From: Nitrospirota bacterium
Lineage (GTDB): Bacteria; Nitrospirota; Thermodesulfovibrionia; Thermodesulfovibrionales; JdFR-88
Assembly (NCBI GenBank): GCA_014874185.1
Contig: JACWAF010000038.1
Coordinates: 1 to 64,000, forward strand
Direction: 5' to 3'
DNA: 64,000 bases
Shown: positions 20,967-29,441 of the stretch, piece after piece
How the letters are laid out: each line of letters begins with the position of its first letter
Position numbering within the stretch: position 1 is the first letter of the stretch
The notes under the pieces: model-generated
Told to the model about the DNA's origin: nothing
What the model saw: only the letters and a program-made list of their open reading frames with translations
The model's database searches: none
Translations under genes and position numbers: made by a program

Positions 20967-21869
20967 GTGGCGGCGAAGATAATTAGCGGTACGGAGATAG
21001 CGGCGCAGATCAGGGAAGAACTGAAGAAGGAAGTAGCCGAGATGAAGGAGAAGCACGGGGTAGTGCCCGGCCTGGTCACGATACTGGTGGGCCAGAACCC
21101 GGCCTCCGTGAGCTATGTGACCGGCAAGCAGAAGACCGCGCACGAGCTTGGCTTTTATTCGATACAGGACAACCAGCCTGCTGATATTTTGGAGGCCGAC
21201 CTCTTGGGCCTTGTGGACAAATACAATAAGGACCCGAAGATCCATGGCATACTGGTGCAGCTTCCCCTTCCGAAGGGCATAAATGAAAAGAAGGTGCTGA
21301 ACGCGATAGACCCCGACAAGGATGTTGATTGCTTCCATCCGGTCAATGTGGGCCGCCTTGTGATAGGCGGTGAGGAGGCCAGGTTCAAGCCGTGCACCCC
21401 GGCGGGGATACAGGAGCTGATCGTGCGATCGGGGGTCGAGACATCGGGGGCGGAGGTGGTGGTCGTGGGCCGCTCCAACATAGTAGGAAAGCCCATCGCG
21501 CTAATCATGATGCAGAAGGGCAAGGGCGCGAACTCCACCGTAACGGTCGTCCATACCGGCTCGAAGAACATGGACCAGCACTGCAAGAGCGCGGACATCC
21601 TTATCGTGGCGGCTGGCGTGCCTGGGCTTGTGAAGCCGGAGTGGATAAAGCCCGGCGCCTGCGTGATAGACGTGGGCGTGAACCGCGTGGGCGAGAAGCT
21701 CAGCGAGAAGACTGGCAAGATGGTCCCCATACTTAAGGGAGATGTCGATTTCGACGCGGCCAAGGAGATAGCCGGGGCGATAACCCCCGTGCCCGGCGGA
21801 GTTGGGCCGATGACGATAACCATGCTGATGAAGAACACCGTTCTCTCGGCGAAGATGTCCATAAAGTAG
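20967..21869 (+). CDS. folD: Bifunctional methylenetetrahydrofolate dehydrogenase / methenyl-THF cyclohydrolase
   Basis: 300 residues, GTG start with AAGGAGG at 20954-20960. It interconverts methylene-, methenyl- and formyl-THF. The catalytic Lys is in SYVTGKQKTAHELG (E. coli FolD YxxxK motif), and the dinucleotide fold in VVVGRSNIVGKPIAL and PVPGGVGPMTITML closes the family. It is the middle of the methyl branch whose next steps (MetV, MetF) are encoded just downstream. Confidence 0.96.
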   Translation: MAAKIISGTEIAAQIREELKKEVAEMKEKHGVVPGLVTILVGQNPASVSYVTGKQKTAHELGFYSIQDNQPADILEADLLGLVDKYNKDPKIHGILVQLPLPKGINEKKVLNAIDPDKDVDCFHPVNVGRLVIGGEEARFKPCTPAGIQELIVRSGVETSGAEVVVVGRSNIVGKPIALIMMQKGKGANSTVTVVHTGSKNMDQHCKSADILIVAAGVPGLVKPEWIKPGACVIDVGVNRVGEKLSEKTGKMVPILKGDVDFDAAKEIAGAITPVPGGVGPMTITMLMKNTVLSAKMSIK

Positions 21870-21901
21870 CTGAAACCAGTATGGATTTAAAATATGAATT
21901 G

Positions 21902-22038
21902 GTAATCCCCCTCCATCCCCCTTTGGAAAAGGGGGATTTAAAGCATGCCCCGGCAGGTCTTAAGCCGGGGTCCCCTCCTTGGGAGGGGTGCAGGGGTGGG
22001 TTTTCCCTCTTTTCTAAAGAGGGGTTAGGGGAGATTAC
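21902..22038. repeat. Nested 'GTAATCCCCCT' palindromic repeat between folD and metV
   Basis: Outer arms GTAATCCCCCT and AGGGGAGATTAC enclose further palindromes (CCCCCTTTGG...AAAAGGGGG, GCCCCGGC...GCCGGGG, CCCCTCC-TTGG-GAGGGG, CCCTCTTTT...AAAGAGGG). A longer copy with the same ends lies at 25811-26041. Confidence 0.85.
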
Positions 22039-22095
22039 AGATGAATTCCCCTCTGTTTTTAAGATAAGTTAGATTAACATAGGAGGCTTTGGAAG

Positions 22096-22758
22096 ATGAT
22101 CATCACCGAAAAAAAAGACAGGGCGAAGCTCCTGGAGACGGTAAAGGACTATAAGAGCTTTTTCCTTCTGGGCTGCTCGGAGTGCGCCACGCTCTGCGGC
22201 ACGGGCGGCGAGCCGGAGCTTAAGGAAATGAAAGAGCTTCTGGAGGCGAACGGCAAGACCGTCACGGGCACATTCGTGGCGAAGACCGGATGCCAGGTGC
22301 TTGGCACCAAGGTGGAGCTTAAGGGACACAAAGAAGCGCTGGAGGCGACCGATTGCATCATCGTGATGTCATGTGGGGCGGGCACGCAGAGCGCTGTGGA
22401 GATATTCCCGCAGATAGCCGTGTACCCGGCCAATAACAGCGCCTTCCTTGGCAATATGACAAGGCTTCAGATGTTCGACGAGCGCTGCTCGCTCTGCGGG
22501 GACTGCATACTGGACCAGACGGGCGGCATCTGCCCCGTCACGGCCTGCCCCAAGGGGATACTGAACGGCCCCTGCGGAGGCACCAACGACGGCAACTGCG
22601 AGATAAGCCCGGACATCAAATGCGCCTGGGTGCGCATCTACGAGCGCATGGGCAAGCTGGGAAAGACCGTGGAGTTCAAGGAGATGGTGCTTGAGCCCAA
22701 GAGGTGGTCCGCTTCCATCAAGCCCAGAAGAGTAAACGCAAGGGAGGAGAAGAAATAG
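22096..22758 (+). CDS. metV: MetV-type Fe-S partner of methylenetetrahydrofolate reductase
   Basis: 220 residues, AGGAGG at 22081-22086 before the ATG. Cys-rich: LGCSECATLCGTGG at the N-terminus (zinc or Fe-S) and a dense C-terminal set CSLCGDCILDQTGGICPVTACP then GPCGG. MetV forms the MetVF complex in acetogens and relatives, passing electrons to the flavin of MetF in the Wood-Ljungdahl methyl branch. Its end overlaps nothing, but metF starts two bases after the stop, so the pair is surely co-translated. Confidence 0.88.
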   Translation: MIITEKKDRAKLLETVKDYKSFFLLGCSECATLCGTGGEPELKEMKELLEANGKTVTGTFVAKTGCQVLGTKVELKGHKEALEATDCIIVMSCGAGTQSAVEIFPQIAVYPANNSAFLGNMTRLQMFDERCSLCGDCILDQTGGICPVTACPKGILNGPCGGTNDGNCEISPDIKCAWVRIYERMGKLGKTVEFKEMVLEPKRWSASIKPRRVNAREEKK

Positions 22759-22760
22759 AG

Positions 22761-23642
22761 ATGAGCTTCAGAGAGACACTGGAGTCAGGGAAGTTCGTCG
22801 TTACCGCGGAGGTAGGCCCCCCGAAGGGCACCGACATAAAGCAGATGACGCACGACATGGAGCTTTTGAAGGGCAAGGTGGACGCCCTGAACGTGACCGA
22901 CAACCAGTCGGCCGTGATGAGGATATGCTCGATAGCCGGATGCAAGCTCCTTGTGGAGCACGGCATAGAGCCGATACTGCAGATGACCTGCCGGGACAGA
23001 AACCGCATCGGATTGCAATCGGACCTCCTGGGCGCATACGTGCTTGGCATCAAGAACGTCCTCTGCATGACCGGCGACCACGTGCTTGCCGGAGACCACA
23101 AGGACGCGAAACCCGTCTACGACCTGGAATCCGTGCAGCTTCTTAAAACGGTTGACGGCCTGAACCACGGCAGGGACCTGGCCGGAAACGAGATGCAGGG
23201 CGCGACGGATTTCTACTTCGGCGCGGTGGTGACGCCGGAAGCCAACCCGCTTGAGCCGCAGCTTGCCAAATTTCATAAAAAGATAAAGGCCGGGGCAAAG
23301 TTCTTCCAGACGCAGGCCATATACGACATAGAGAAGTTCAAGGGCTTTATGCAGGTGGCGCGCGAGTACCCGGTGAAGGTGCTGGCCGGTCTTGTAATAT
23401 TAAAGAGTGTTGGCATGGCCAACTTCCTCAACAAAAACGTCCCCGGCATCCGCGTGCCCCAGGAGTTTATAGACGAGCTTAAGGCCGCAGGAAAAGAAAA
23501 GGCCCTTGAGACGGGCATGGACATCGCCGCGAGGCATATAAGGCAATTAAAGGAAGAGAATATCTGCGACGGCGTGCACATCATGGCCATCGGCATGGAA
23601 GACAAGGTGCCGGTAATCATGCAAAAAGCCGGACTGCTGTAA
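22761..23642 (+). CDS. metF: Methylenetetrahydrofolate reductase
   Basis: 293 residues from the ATG at 22761, with AGGGAGGAG upstream. FAD-dependent TIM barrel reducing methylene-THF to methyl-THF. VTAEVGPPKGTDI and ALNVTDNQSAVMRICS at the N-terminus, LCMTGDHVLAGDH and KFFQTQAIYDIEKF fit MetF. It lies directly behind metV, the usual gene order when MetF works without NADH as direct donor. Confidence 0.94.
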   Translation: MSFRETLESGKFVVTAEVGPPKGTDIKQMTHDMELLKGKVDALNVTDNQSAVMRICSIAGCKLLVEHGIEPILQMTCRDRNRIGLQSDLLGAYVLGIKNVLCMTGDHVLAGDHKDAKPVYDLESVQLLKTVDGLNHGRDLAGNEMQGATDFYFGAVVTPEANPLEPQLAKFHKKIKAGAKFFQTQAIYDIEKFKGFMQVAREYPVKVLAGLVILKSVGMANFLNKNVPGIRVPQEFIDELKAAGKEKALETGMDIAARHIRQLKEENICDGVHIMAIGMEDKVPVIMQKAGLL

Positions 23643-23662
23643 AGATTAAAGACAGAGATTCA

Positions 23663-23731
23663 TTACTTTCTCTTTAAAAAGAGAAAGTAACCAAAGAGAA
23701 ATTTTTATAGGGGAGCGCGAAGCGCTCCCCT
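23663..23731 (+). repeat. Three-hairpin dispersed element, copy C (right hairpin missing)
   Basis: Left hairpin TTACTTTCTCTTTAAAAAGAGAAAGTAA (23663-23690) as one palindrome, box CAAAGAGAA, then a central hairpin AGGGGAGCGC-GAA-GCGCTCCCCT (23709-23731). The CTACTTTTC right hairpin is absent. It lies between the convergent metF and glgB genes. Confidence 0.8.
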
Positions 23732-23778
23732 CTCTTCCAGTTTAAAGCCCTTTGATCAGGGAAATAAAAACCCTGGCG

Positions 23779-25710
23779 TCAACCTCTATGCCCCTTGAAA
23801 AAGAGTACCCCGAGAGGAGGAAGCATCAGCGATAGCGAATACGGCCTGCCGTGGCAGGGCACGGGTGCGGCCTCCGCGCCGCCGGTGTTGCCCACCCCGC
23901 TTCCGCCGTACTCTTTGGCATCGCTGTTCAGGCTCTCCCGCCACCATCCCGGATAAGGCACTCCCACGTGGTAATTCCGCCTTGGCACAGGTGTCATGTT
24001 GCAGACCACCAGGACCATCTCGTTTGCCGATTTCCCTTTCCGCAGGAAACTTATCACGCTCCCTTCCCAATCGGAAAAATCCACCCACTCGAAGCCGTCC
24101 ATCTCGAAATCGCGTTCGTAGAGGGCCGGTTCGTTCCGGTAAAAGCGGTTAAGGTCGCTTACCCATTTCAGCACTCCCTGGTGCAGCGGGTACTGAAGGA
24201 GGTGCCAATGGATGCTCTCCTCGTGCCACCATTCGCTGCCCTGGCCGAACTCCCCCCCCATGAAGAGGAGCTTCTTGCCCGGATGGCCGAACATGTAGCC
24301 GTAAAGAGCGCGCAGGTTGGCGAACTTCTGCCAGTCGTCGCCCGGCATGCGGCCAAGGAGCGAGCCCTTGCCGTAGACCACCTCGTCATGGGAGAGGGGC
24401 AGGACGAAGTTTTCATAGAAGGCGTACCAGATGCTGAACGTGAGGTCGTTGTGGTGATGCTTCCTGTAGACGGGGTCCAGAGAGAAATACTTGAGCGTGT
24501 CGTGCATCCATCCCATGTTCCACTTCATCCCGAACCCGAGGCCGCCCGCGTAAGCGGGCCGCGAAACCATCGGCCACGCCGTGGACTCCTCGGCTATGGT
24601 CTGTGTATCCGGGTAATCGTGATAGGCCGTCTCGTTGAACCTGCGGAGGAAGTTGATTGCGTCTATGTTCTCCTTGCCGCCGTACTCGTTCGGTATCCAT
24701 TCGCCGTTCTGGCGCGCGTAGTCCAGGTACAGCATCGAGGCCACGGCGTCCACGCGCAGGCCGTCTATGTGGTATTTGTCCAGCCAGAAGACGGCGCTCG
24801 ATATCAGGAATTCGCGCACCTCGTGCCGGCCGTGGTTGAAGATATAGCTCTTCCACTCCGGGTGATAGCCCTTTTTAGGGTCCTGGTGCTCGTAGAGGTG
24901 CGTGCCATCGAAATAGACCAGGCCGTGCACGTCGTCGGGGAAGTGCGAGGGCACCCAGTCCAGTATCACGCCGATGCCGTTTTTGTGCAGGTGGTCAACA
25001 AGGTACATGAAATCCTGCGGCGTGCCGTAGCGGCTTGTAGGGGCGAAGTAGCCCAGTACCTGATACCCCCATGAACCATAGAACGGGTGCTCCATCACGG
25101 GAAGGAACTCCACGTGCGTGAAACCGGCCTCTTTGACGTAATCGGCCAGATAGTGCGCCATCTCGCGGTAGTTCAGATACCGGTTCCCCTCTTCCGGCAC
25201 TCTGCGCCATGAGCCCAGGTGCACCTCGTAGATGGATACGGGCTTGTCCAGCGCGTTGCGGCCATGGCGGGTCTGCATCCAGTCACGGTCGCCCCATTCA
25301 TAACCCAGGTCCCATACTATCGAGGAGCTTCGCGGGGGCACCTCCCAGTAGAATGCGAACGGGTCGCTCTTGTCGGTGCGGTAACCGTTGTGCCTGGAGA
25401 TGATATGGTATTTATAAAGGGCACCGTTTTCGATTCCCGGTATGAACCCCTCCCATATCCCGGAGCCGTCCCACCTTGGCGCGAGGGGATGCGATTGGTT
25501 GTCCCAGTTGTTGAAATCCCCCATCACGGAGACCCTCTCGGCATCAGGGGCCCAGACGGCAAAAAAGGCGCCCCGCACGCCTTCCTGTTCGATTATATGA
25601 GAGCCAAGCTTTTCATATAGCCTGAAATGGTTGCCCTCCCTGAAGAGATAGACGTCTGTATCAGTCAGCGGGCTTGCGCCGTGCAGTACGCCCTGCGCCC
25701 TGTCGTTCAT
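23779..25710 (-). CDS. glgB: 1,4-alpha-glucan branching enzyme
   Basis: 643 residues from the ATG at 25710, with GGAGGGA upstream. It forms alpha-1,6 branches in alpha-glucan. An N-terminal CBM48 domain ([24 protein letters not shown]) precedes the GH13_9 barrel: [23 protein letters not shown] carries the nucleophile Asp, [10 protein letters not shown] the acid/base Glu and [16 protein letters not shown] the third Asp. The long N1 domain of E. coli GlgB is missing. It lies after treS and glgE on the same strand, completing the GlgE route. Confidence 0.97.
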   Translation of the reverse strand: MNDRAQGVLHGASPLTDTDVYLFREGNHFRLYEKLGSHIIEQEGVRGAFFAVWAPDAERVSVMGDFNNWDNQSHPLAPRWDGSGIWEGFIPGIENGALYKYHIISRHNGYRTDKSDPFAFYWEVPPRSSSIVWDLGYEWGDRDWMQTRHGRNALDKPVSIYEVHLGSWRRVPEEGNRYLNYREMAHYLADYVKEAGFTHVEFLPVMEHPFYGSWGYQVLGYFAPTSRYGTPQDFMYLVDHLHKNGIGVILDWVPSHFPDDVHGLVYFDGTHLYEHQDPKKGYHPEWKSYIFNHGRHEVREFLISSAVFWLDKYHIDGLRVDAVASMLYLDYARQNGEWIPNEYGGKENIDAINFLRRFNETAYHDYPDTQTIAEESTAWPMVSRPAYAGGLGFGMKWNMGWMHDTLKYFSLDPVYRKHHHNDLTFSIWYAFYENFVLPLSHDEVVYGKGSLLGRMPGDDWQKFANLRALYGYMFGHPGKKLLFMGGEFGQGSEWWHEESIHWHLLQYPLHQGVLKWVSDLNRFYRNEPALYERDFEMDGFEWVDFSDWEGSVISFLRKGKSANEMVLVVCNMTPVPRRNYHVGVPYPGWWRESLNSDAKEYGGSGVGNTGGAEAAPVPCHGRPYSLSLMLPPLGVLFFKGHRG

Positions 25711-25810
25711 TTTAAAATCCCTCCTCCGGAGATCAAAAAACCCTGTTGAGATTATATCAGCAGTACAGGCAAAAGTAGAGCCGGTAATCAATTGGAGATG
25801 AAATTAATTA

Positions 25811-26041
25811 GTAATCCCCCTCCATCCCCCTTTAGAAAAGGGGGATTTTAAAGCATGCCCCGGCAGGTCCCCGTATCAAGTATGGGGCAGGCTTAAGCCG
25901 GGGCCCCCTCCTTGGAGGGGTGCAGTTATAAAAAAAGTACCGGCGAGAAGATCATTGCCGGGGATTTTAAAGTCCCCTCCTTGGAGGGGTGCAGGGGTGG
26001 GTTGTCCCCCTCTTTTTTAAAGAGGGGTTAGGGGAGATTAC
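25811..26041. repeat. Expanded copy of the GTAATCCCCCT nested palindromic repeat
   Basis: Same ends as the 21902-22038 copy (GTAATCCCCCT ... AGGGGAGATTAC) but longer. The CCCCTCCTTGGAGGGGTGCAG unit occurs twice, separated by a segment of about 65 bases. It fills most of the glgB-treS gap (25711-26085), where no ORF or promoter was recognised. Confidence 0.8.
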
Positions 26042-26085
26042 AGATTAAAATCTATTCTCATCCGCTTAAAAGCTTTTTAAAATAA

Positions 26086-29000
26086 TCAGGACTGGGCCTT
26101 CAGTATGTTGGTGATGCCCCTCAGGGGGATGATCACCCAGTCCGGCCTGTTGTTAAGCTCGTAGCCAAGCTCGTAGACGGCCTTGTCCAGGAGGAAGGCA
26201 TCCAGCATTATCGGGAGCTGGGCCTTTTCAAGCGGCAGGAACGGGGCCTTCCCGGCCGATTTCAGGTAGGAGTCCAGGAAGACCGCGCTCACGTATGCGG
26301 GCCACAGCTCGGCCCAGGGCTCCAGGTAGGAGACGTCCTCCGGCCTTATCGAGGCGTAATGGAAGAACCCGGCATAAGAGACGTAATGGAAAGACCTCAT
26401 CATCCCCGCCACGTCCCTGAGGGCGGACTTCTTCAGCCTCCTCTCGCTAAGCGAGCGGGCGGGCTCGCCCTCGAAATCTATGATGTAAAAATCCTTACCG
26501 GTGTAAAGCACCTGCCCCAGATGGTAGTCCCCATGTATGCGGATGCGCGAGGCAAGGAGCTTCTTCTGCAATATCCTCTGCTGCCTCTTTAGTATCTCCT
26601 GTTCGGAGGACAGGATGCTTTCTGCCTCGGCCCTGATGTTTTCGGGGAGGTTCCTGATGTTTCGTCCCAGGAGCTGAAAGACCCTGCGCACCATCGACCT
26701 CATGGACTGGTACACGGCCCTCTGATAAAGGATGGAGAACGGCTCGGGCGCGAAGTCCGGCAGCTCGCTGTCCGAGGCCAGCGCAAGGTGAAGCTCGGCG
26801 GTCCTTTTCCCAAGAAGAGCGGCAAGCTCCAGGTAATATCCCCCGATAAGCTCCATGAATATGGCCGGCACTTTCTGGAAATCGATATCCAGGAGCGAGG
26901 GCGGGACCTTCGGCATCCCGGTTGGCATCCCGGTTAACTGCGCCCTCTTCGAAAGCACCTGCTCAAGATACTGCCGCTGGCCTTCCAGCATCAGATTCCA
27001 GGCCACTCCCTCGTTCTGGATATATTCATGCAGTATGGCCATTATGATAGGCTCGGAGCCCGTTTCCCTGTATTCTATAGCGCCCGCGAAATGGGGCACA
27101 TTCCGGAAGCCCGCCCTCTCGGTGAGGAAGCGCACGATCTCCAGGTCCGGGTTCAGGCCGGCCTCCAGCCTGCGGGGTATCTTCAGGAAGAACACGTTCC
27201 CGTAGATGACCGACGTATTGGACTGTTCCGCCCTCATCACCTGGGACGGGAGCGATTTCCTTTCAGGCGGAAGCTTTTGCCTGAGGAGCGGGCTTCTGAG
27301 GGCCGATATCTCCCCGTGAAGGCCTTTAATCCTTTTTTTCCGCGAGATAAACCTGAATATGGCATTCCGCACGCCCTCGGAATATATGCCGTCATAGAGG
27401 ATGCCGCTTTCATCTCCGGCGCGGACGCGCGCGACTACCGCCTGGGGAAAATCCTCGGCTATCTCCCTTGCCTTATCACCTTTTTCGACCGAGAGCATTA
27501 TCTGGTATATCTCGGCAAGACCTTCCGTGTACTGCACCTCCAAAAGGGCAAAGCGGGTATTCTCTATTGCTATTGACGGCATGTACTCTATTATCGAAAG
27601 CGTCCTTATAAGCCTGCCCTTTCCGCCGAACCAGCGGCATTTCCTCAGGTATTGGGGCAGGATATAATTTTCAAGCCTGTCCGCCTGGTCGAATACGGCG
27701 GCGAGGGCCGTGGTCTCCATTACCGGATAGACCTTTTCTTCGGCCCTGGCCGCTATTTCCGGCTCTTTCTGGAGGAGGAACATGTGATACCAGTGGGGCC
27801 CGAAGGTGAGCACGTAAGGCTGTTCCTTTATGACCGGGAACTTATTGCGGCTGAAGACGTCCTCCGGCGTATAACCGGCAAATCTTGAAAAATCCAGTTC
27901 CGCAACCTGGTTGAAGCGGGAGAGGTTGACGGTGACGATTATATTCTCGTCCCCCCACGTGCGCAGGAAGGTAAGCACCTTCGGGTTGGAAGAACCGAGG
28001 AACTCGAAGTTCCCCCTTCCGAATGCCTTGAACCTCTTCCGCATGGCGATGGAGCGCTTCATCCACCAGAGGAGGGATGAAACATTGCGGTCCTGGTTTT
28101 CCACATTCAGGGCCTCGTAATGGTACTCCGGGTCTATGATGACGGGCAGGTAAAGCTTCTGCGGGTTGGCCGTGGAAAAACCAGCGTTCCTGTCCGGCCC
28201 CCACTGCATGGGGGTGCGCACCCCGTTGCGGTCGCCAAGGTAGTAATTGTCCCCCATCCCTATCTCGTCGCCGTAGTAGATGACCGGAGTGCCCGGCATC
28301 GAGAACAGGAGGATGTTCATAAGCTCTATCTTCCTGCGGTTGTTGTCCAGAAGAGGCGCCAGTCTTCGCCTTATTCCCAGGTTTATCTTCGCCCTGGGGT
28401 CCTTGGCATAGACGCGGTACATGTAGTCGCGCTCCTCGTCTGTGACCATCTCCAGAGTAAGCTCGTCGTGGTTCCTCAGGAAGAGCGCCCACTGGCAGTT
28501 CTCCGGTATCTGCGGGGTTTGCTCAAGGATGTCGATTATCGGGAAGCGGTCTTCGGCCTGCACGGCCATGAACATGCGGGGCATCAGTGGGAAATGGAAG
28601 GCCATGTGGCACTCGTCCCCGCCGCCGAAATACGCCACCGCGTCCTCGGGCCACTGGTTGGCCTCGGCCAGGAGCATCCTGTTTTTATAATTCCTGTCCA
28701 CATAGGCCCTGAGCTTTTTAAGGAACGCGTGGGTCTCGGAGAGGTTCTCGCAGTTTGTTCCCTCGCGCTCATACAGGTAAGGCACGGCGTCCAGCCTCAG
28801 GCCGTCCACACCCATCCCCAGCCAGAACTCCAGCACCCTGAATATGGCCCTCTGCACGTTGGGGCTGTCGAAGTTCAAGTCCGGCTGGTGGGAGTAGAAC
28901 CGGTGCCAGTAATACTGCCTGGCAAGCCTGTCCCAGGCCCAGTTTGAGGTCTCGAAGTCCTTGAAGATTATCCTTGCGTCCCTGTATTTTTCGGGCGTAT

Positions 29001-29418
29001 CGTTCCATACGTAAAAATCCCTCCAGACAGTGCCGGGGTTGGCCTTCCGGGAGCGCTGGAACCAGATGTTCTGGTCCGAGGTATGGTTTATGACAAGCTC
29101 GGTTATCACGCGCAGGCCGCGGCTGTGCGCCGCGCGCAGAAACTCCCGGAAATCCCGGAGGGTGCCGTAATCCGGGTGGATATCGAAGTAATCCGCTATG
29201 TCATAGCCGTCGTCCTTCAGGGGCGAGGGATAGAACGGCAGCAGCCATATGGCCGTGACACCCAGGTCTTTAAGATAATCAAGTTTCTCGGTGAGCCCCC
29301 GGAAGTCGCCCACCCCGTCCCCGTTTGTGTCGTAGAAGGTCCGGACATGGGTCTCGTATATGATCGCGTCCTTGTACCAGAAGGGGTCATCGTCAAGAAA
29401 GCCTGTTTTCGCCGGCAT
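26086..29418 (-). CDS. treS: Trehalose synthase (TreS) fused to maltokinase
   Basis: 1110 residues; AGAGGA five bases before the ATG. Residues about 1-560 are GH13_16 trehalose synthase: GLRLDAVPYLYE (nucleophile Asp), LLAEANQWPED (acid/base Glu), FLRNHDELTLEM. They isomerise maltose and trehalose. Residues about 580-1110 are a maltokinase (Mak/Pep2): its kinase-like fold has SRIRIHGDYHLGQVLYTGKDFYIIDFEGEPARSL, with the HGDxH and DFEGEP catalytic motifs. The fusion channels trehalose through maltose to maltose-1-phosphate, the substrate of GlgE encoded 23 bases upstream. It ends near the nested repeat. Confidence 0.94.
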   Translation of the reverse strand: MPAKTGFLDDDPFWYKDAIIYETHVRTFYDTNGDGVGDFRGLTEKLDYLKDLGVTAIWLLPFYPSPLKDDGYDIADYFDIHPDYGTLRDFREFLRAAHSRGLRVITELVINHTSDQNIWFQRSRKANPGTVWRDFYVWNDTPEKYRDARIIFKDFETSNWAWDRLARQYYWHRFYSHQPDLNFDSPNVQRAIFRVLEFWLGMGVDGLRLDAVPYLYEREGTNCENLSETHAFLKKLRAYVDRNYKNRMLLAEANQWPEDAVAYFGGGDECHMAFHFPLMPRMFMAVQAEDRFPIIDILEQTPQIPENCQWALFLRNHDELTLEMVTDEERDYMYRVYAKDPRAKINLGIRRRLAPLLDNNRRKIELMNILLFSMPGTPVIYYGDEIGMGDNYYLGDRNGVRTPMQWGPDRNAGFSTANPQKLYLPVIIDPEYHYEALNVENQDRNVSSLLWWMKRSIAMRKRFKAFGRGNFEFLGSSNPKVLTFLRTWGDENIIVTVNLSRFNQVAELDFSRFAGYTPEDVFSRNKFPVIKEQPYVLTFGPHWYHMFLLQKEPEIAARAEEKVYPVMETTALAAVFDQADRLENYILPQYLRKCRWFGGKGRLIRTLSIIEYMPSIAIENTRFALLEVQYTEGLAEIYQIMLSVEKGDKAREIAEDFPQAVVARVRAGDESGILYDGIYSEGVRNAIFRFISRKKRIKGLHGEISALRSPLLRQKLPPERKSLPSQVMRAEQSNTSVIYGNVFFLKIPRRLEAGLNPDLEIVRFLTERAGFRNVPHFAGAIEYRETGSEPIIMAILHEYIQNEGVAWNLMLEGQRQYLEQVLSKRAQLTGMPTGMPKVPPSLLDIDFQKVPAIFMELIGGYYLELAALLGKRTAELHLALASDSELPDFAPEPFSILYQRAVYQSMRSMVRRVFQLLGRNIRNLPENIRAEAESILSSEQEILKRQQRILQKKLLASRIRIHGDYHLGQVLYTGKDFYIIDFEGEPARSLSERRLKKSALRDVAGMMRSFHYVSYAGFFHYASIRPEDVSYLEPWAELWPAYVSAVFLDSYLKSAGKAPFLPLEKAQLPIMLDAFLLDKAVYELGYELNNRPDWVIIPLRGITNILKAQS

Positions 29419-29441
29419 GAATTCCTCTTTGGATATCCTTT

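Noticed and set aside
23851-25074. 407-codon ORF opposite glgB
   Set aside because: No recognisable protein features; antisense shadow of a well-supported gene.
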